From assembly GCA_033032865.1 (NCBI GenBank), contig JAWHQI010000239.1, forward strand, positions 806,001 to 870,000: a stretch of 64,000 nt of DNA. The letters run 5' to 3'. Below the pieces are notes generated by a model. That model was given only the letters and a program-made list of their open reading frames with translations. It did not search any database and was not told where the DNA came from. A program made the translations under genes and the position numbers. This document shows positions 60,301-64,000 of this stretch, piece by piece; positions within the stretch are counted from its first letter, which is position 1, and each line of letters opens with the position of its first letter. The stretch comes from Dactylorhiza incarnata. Its lineage: Eukaryota; Streptophyta; Magnoliopsida; Asparagales; Orchidaceae.

Positions 60301-62520
60301 TATAAAACATAACGCGAGTACCTGAAGAGAACTCGCGAACACCTGCTAATCTCTGCAAAAGAGAACTCAAAGCAGGTATAAAACATAACGCGAGTACCTA
60401 AAGAGACCTCGCGACCACCTGCTAATCTCTGCAAAAGAGAACTCAAAGCAGGTCTAGAACATAACGCGAGTACCTGAAGAGAACTCGTGAACACCTGCTG
60501 ATATCTGCAAAAGAGAACTCAAAGCAGGTATAAAAGAATATAACGCGAGTACCTGAGGAAAACTCGTGATCACCTGCTAATCTCTGCAAAAGAGAAATCA
60601 AAGCAGGTCTAGAACATAACGCGAGTACCTGAAGAGAACTCGCGAACACCTGCTAATCTCTACAAAAGAGAACTCAAAGCAGGTATAAAACATAACTCGA
60701 GTACCTGAAGAGAACTCGCGAACACCTGCTAATCTCTGCAAAAGAGAACTCAAAGCGGGTATAAAACATAATGTGAGTACCTGAAGAGAACTCGCGAGCA
60801 CCTGCTAATCTCTGCAAAAGAGAACTCAAAGCAGGTATAAAACATAGAGCGAGTACCTGAAGAGACCTCGCGAATACCTGCTATCCTCTACAAAAGAGAA
60901 CTCGAAGCAGGTATTAAACAAACTACAATGCGAGTACCTAAAGAGAACTCGCGAATACCTGCTAATCTCTGCACAAGAGAACTTAAAACAGGTATAAAAC
61001 AAACTGCAACGCGAGTACCTAAAGAGAACTCGCGAATACCTGCTAATCTCTGCACAAGAGAACTTAAAACAGGTGTAAAATCAACTATAACGCGAGTACC
61101 TGAAGAGAACTCGCGAACACCTGCTAATCTCTGCACAGGAGAATTTAAAACAGGTACAAAACAAACTACAACGCGAGTACCTGAAGAGAACTCGCGAACA
61201 CCTGTCAATCTCTGCAAAAGAGAACTCAAAGCTGGTGTAAAACATAACGCGAGTACCTGAAGAGAACTCGCGAACACCTGCTAATCTCTGCACAAGAGAA
61301 CTTATAACAGGTATAAATCAAACTACAATGCGAGTACCTGAAGAGAACTCGCGAATACCTGCTAATCTCTGCATAAGAGAACTTAAAACAGGTATAAAAC
61401 AAACTGCAACGCGAGTACCAGAAGAGAACTCGCGAATACCTGCTAATCTCTGCATACGAGAACTTAAAATAGGTATAAAACAAACTGCAACGCGAGTACC
61501 TGAAGAGAACTCGCAAACACCTGTCAATCTCAAAAGAGAACTTAAATCAGGTACAAAACAAACTACAACGCAAGTACCTGAAGAGAACTCGCAAACACAT
61601 GTCATTCTCTGCACAAGAGAACTTAATACAGGTATAAAACAAACTACAACGCGAGTACCTGAAGAGAACTCGCGAATACCTGCTAATCTCTGCATAGGAA
61701 ATCTTAAAATAGGTATAAAACAAACTGCAATGCGAGTACCTGAAGAGAACTCGCGAATACATGCTAATCTTTGCATAAGAGAACTTAAAACAGGTATAAA
61801 ACAAACTGCAATGCGAGTACCTGAAGAGAACTCGCGAACACCTGTCAATCTCAAAAGAGAACTTAAATCAGGTACAAAACAAACTACAACGCGTGTACCT
61901 GAAGAGAACTCGCGAACACCTGTCAATCTCTGCACAAGAGAACTTAAAATAGGTATAAAACAAACTACAACGTGAGTACCTGAAGAGAACTCGCGAATAC
62001 CTGCTAATCTCTGCATAAGAGAACTTAAAACAGGTATGAAACAAACTGCAACGCGAGTACCTGAAGAGAACTCGCGAATACATGCTAATCTCTGCACAAG
62101 AGAACTTAAAACAGGTGTAAAATAAACTCTAACGCGTACCTGAAGAGAACTCGCGAACACCTGCTAATCTCAGCACAAGAGAACTTAAAACAGGTGTAAA
62201 GCAAACTACAACGCGAGTACCTGAAGAGAACTCGCGAACACCTGCTAATCTCAAAAGAGAACTTAAAACAGGTATAAATCAAACTACAATGCGAATACCT
62301 GAAGAAAACTCGTGAACACCTGTCAATCTCTTCACAAGAGAACTTAAAACAGGTGTAAAATAAACTACAACACGAGTACCTGAAGAGAACTCGCGAACAC
62401 CTGCTAATCTCTGAACAAGAGAACTTAAAACAGGTATAAATCAAACTACAATGCGAGTACCTAAAGAGAACTCGCGAACACCTGTCAATCTCTGCACAAG
62501 AGAACTTAAAACAGTTGTAA
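57390..62520. repeat. Second higher-order repeat of the minisatellite, 2684-bp period
   Basis: Blocks about 57390-60075 and 60075-62520 match at an offset of 2684 bp (for example the variants near 57914/60598, 58204/60888 and 58863/61547). The variant aggtctagaacataac marks both. A shortened third copy follows at about 62520-63000 (offset 2291 from the second), ending at a switch to the 2713-bp family near 63010. Confidence 0.8.
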
Positions 62521-64000
62521 AGCATAACGCGAGTACCTGAAGAGACCTCGCGACCACCTGCTAATCTCTTCAAAAGAGAACTCAAAGCAGGTATAAAACA
62601 TAACGCGAGTACCTGAAGAGACCTCGCGACCACCTGCTAATCTCTGCAAAAGAGAACTCAAAGCAGGTATAAAACATAACGCGAGTACCTAAAGAGACCT
62701 CGCGACCACCTGCTAATCTCTGCAAAAGAGAACTCAAAGCAGGTCTAGAACATAACGCGAGTACCTGAAGAGAACTCGTGAACACCTGCTGATATCTGCA
62801 AAAGAGAACTCAAAGCAGGTATAAAAGAATATAACGCGAGTACCTGAGGAAAACTCGTGATCACCTGCTAATCTCTGCAAAAGAGAAATCAAAGCAGGTC
62901 TAGAACATAACGCGAGTACCTGAAGAGAACTCGCGAACACCTGCTAATCTCTACAAAAGAGAACTCAAAGCAGGTATAAAACATAACTCGAGTACCTGAA
63001 GAGAACTCGCGAACACCTGTCAATCTCAAAAGAGAACTTAAAACAGTTACAAAAAAAACTACAACGCGGGTACCTGAAGAGAACTCACGAACACCTGTCA
63101 ATCTCTGCACAAGAGAACTTAAAACAGGTATAAAACAAACTACAACGCGAGTACCTGAAGAGAACTCGCGAATACCTGCTAATCTCTATATAAGAGAACT
63201 TAAAACATGTATAAAACAAACTGCAACGCGAGTACCTGAATAGAACTCGCGAATACCTGCTAATCTATGCACAAGAGAACTAAAAACATGTGTAAAATAA
63301 ACTACAATATGAGTACCTGAAGAGAACACGCGAACACCTGCTAATCTCTGCACAAGAGAACTTAAAACTGGTGTAAAGCAAACTACAACGCGAGTACCTG
63401 AAGAGAACTTGCGAACACCTGTCAATCTCAAAAGACAACTTAAAACAGATACAAAACAAACTACAACGCGAGTACCTGAAGAGAACTCGCGAACACCTGT
63501 CAATCTCAGCACAAGAGAACTTAAAACAGGTATAAAACAAACTACAACGTGAGTACCTGAAGAGAACTCGCGAATACCATCTAATCTCTGCATAAGAGAA
63601 CTTAAAACAGGTATAAAACAAACTACAACGCGAGTACCTGAAGAGAACTCGTGAATACCTGCTAATCTGTGCATAAGAGAACTTAAAACAGGTATAAAAC
63701 AAACTGCAAAGCGAGTACCTGAAGAGAACTCCTGAACACCTGTCAATCTCAAAAGAGAACTTAAATCAGGTACAAAACAAACTACAATGCGAGTATCTGA
63801 AGAGAACTCGCGAACACCTGTCAATCTTTTCACAAGAGAACTTAAAACAGGTATAAAACAAACTACAACACGAGTACCTGAAGAGAACTCGCGTATACCT
63901 GCTAATCTCTGCATAAGAGAACTTAAAATATGTATACAACAAACTGCAACGCGAGTACCTGAAGAGAAGTCACGAATACCTGCTAATCTCTGCACAAGAG

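Larger units (their letters stand above)
50386..64000. repeat. Minisatellite array, 76/78/81-bp units, beyond window end
   Basis: About 170 tandem units in three length classes. The 76-bp class (cgagtacctgaagagacc..., ending ataaaacataac) fills about 50390-51240, 51880-52150, 54597-54880, 57390-58200, 60070-60900 and 62515-63000. The 81-bp class (tctctgcataagagaac, ending caaactgcaac) and 78-bp class (tctcaaaagagaac, ending caaactacaac) alternate in the rest. Each unit contains two inverted repeats: CGCGAGT/ACTCGCG around 11 bases, and ACCTGC or ACCTGT paired with GCAGGT or ACAGGT, with an inner TCTC/GAGA. Because 81 and 78 are multiples of three, long frames run on both strands (up to 376 codons at 56006-54876); I do not regard them as genes. 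Confidence 0.93.

Noticed and set aside
50386..64000. CRISPR array
   Set aside because: The whole 76-81-bp unit repeats without unique spacers, in a eukaryotic context with LTR elements.

Overview
This is plant nuclear DNA, almost certainly heterochromatic and possibly pericentromeric. There is no ordinary single-copy gene. It holds two plant-type Ty3/gypsy elements of the Tat kind, one truncated Ty1/copia element, a ~178-bp satellite with a higher-order repeat, and a 13.6-kb minisatellite. GT-AG introns and TATAAATA-type LTR promoters confirm a eukaryote. The species cannot be named from the sequence.

Layout. (1) 1-13242, 26788-31329 and 44380-46321 are one satellite field, built of a ~783-bp unit of four ~174-180-bp monomers plus one 71-bp partial monomer. 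(2) 13243-26787 is element 1, a complete 13.5-kb Tat-type element on the minus strand, with 844/845-bp near-identical LTRs and a perfect 5-bp target duplication (gtggg). It landed cleanly inside the satellite. (3) 31330-44379 is element 2, an older copy on the same strand that has lost its left LTR. (4) 46322-50385 is the 3' part of a Ty1/copia element on the minus strand, again abutting the satellite. (5) 50386-64000 is a minisatellite of 76-, 78- and 81-bp units arranged in ~2.7-kb higher-order blocks. It starts inside the copia coding region.

How the parts work. In each Tat element the minus strand carries gag, protease, reverse transcriptase, a degenerate RNase H, a second archaeal-type RNase H and integrase. 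The plus strand of the same element carries two further intron-containing genes, A and B. Each has its own TATA-like box. Spliced on paper in element 1 they give uninterrupted reading frames of 598 and 573 codons, whereas the gag-pol of the same copy has two stops and a frameshift. Between gene B and the end of pol lie a ~78-bp tandem repeat and then an array of hairpin units (five in element 1, four in element 2). Their outer arms change in step so that pairing is kept, which is the strongest sign of an undescribed structured element here.

Limits: all comparisons were made by eye. Family names rest on motif recognition without a database search. Percentages and ages are rough.
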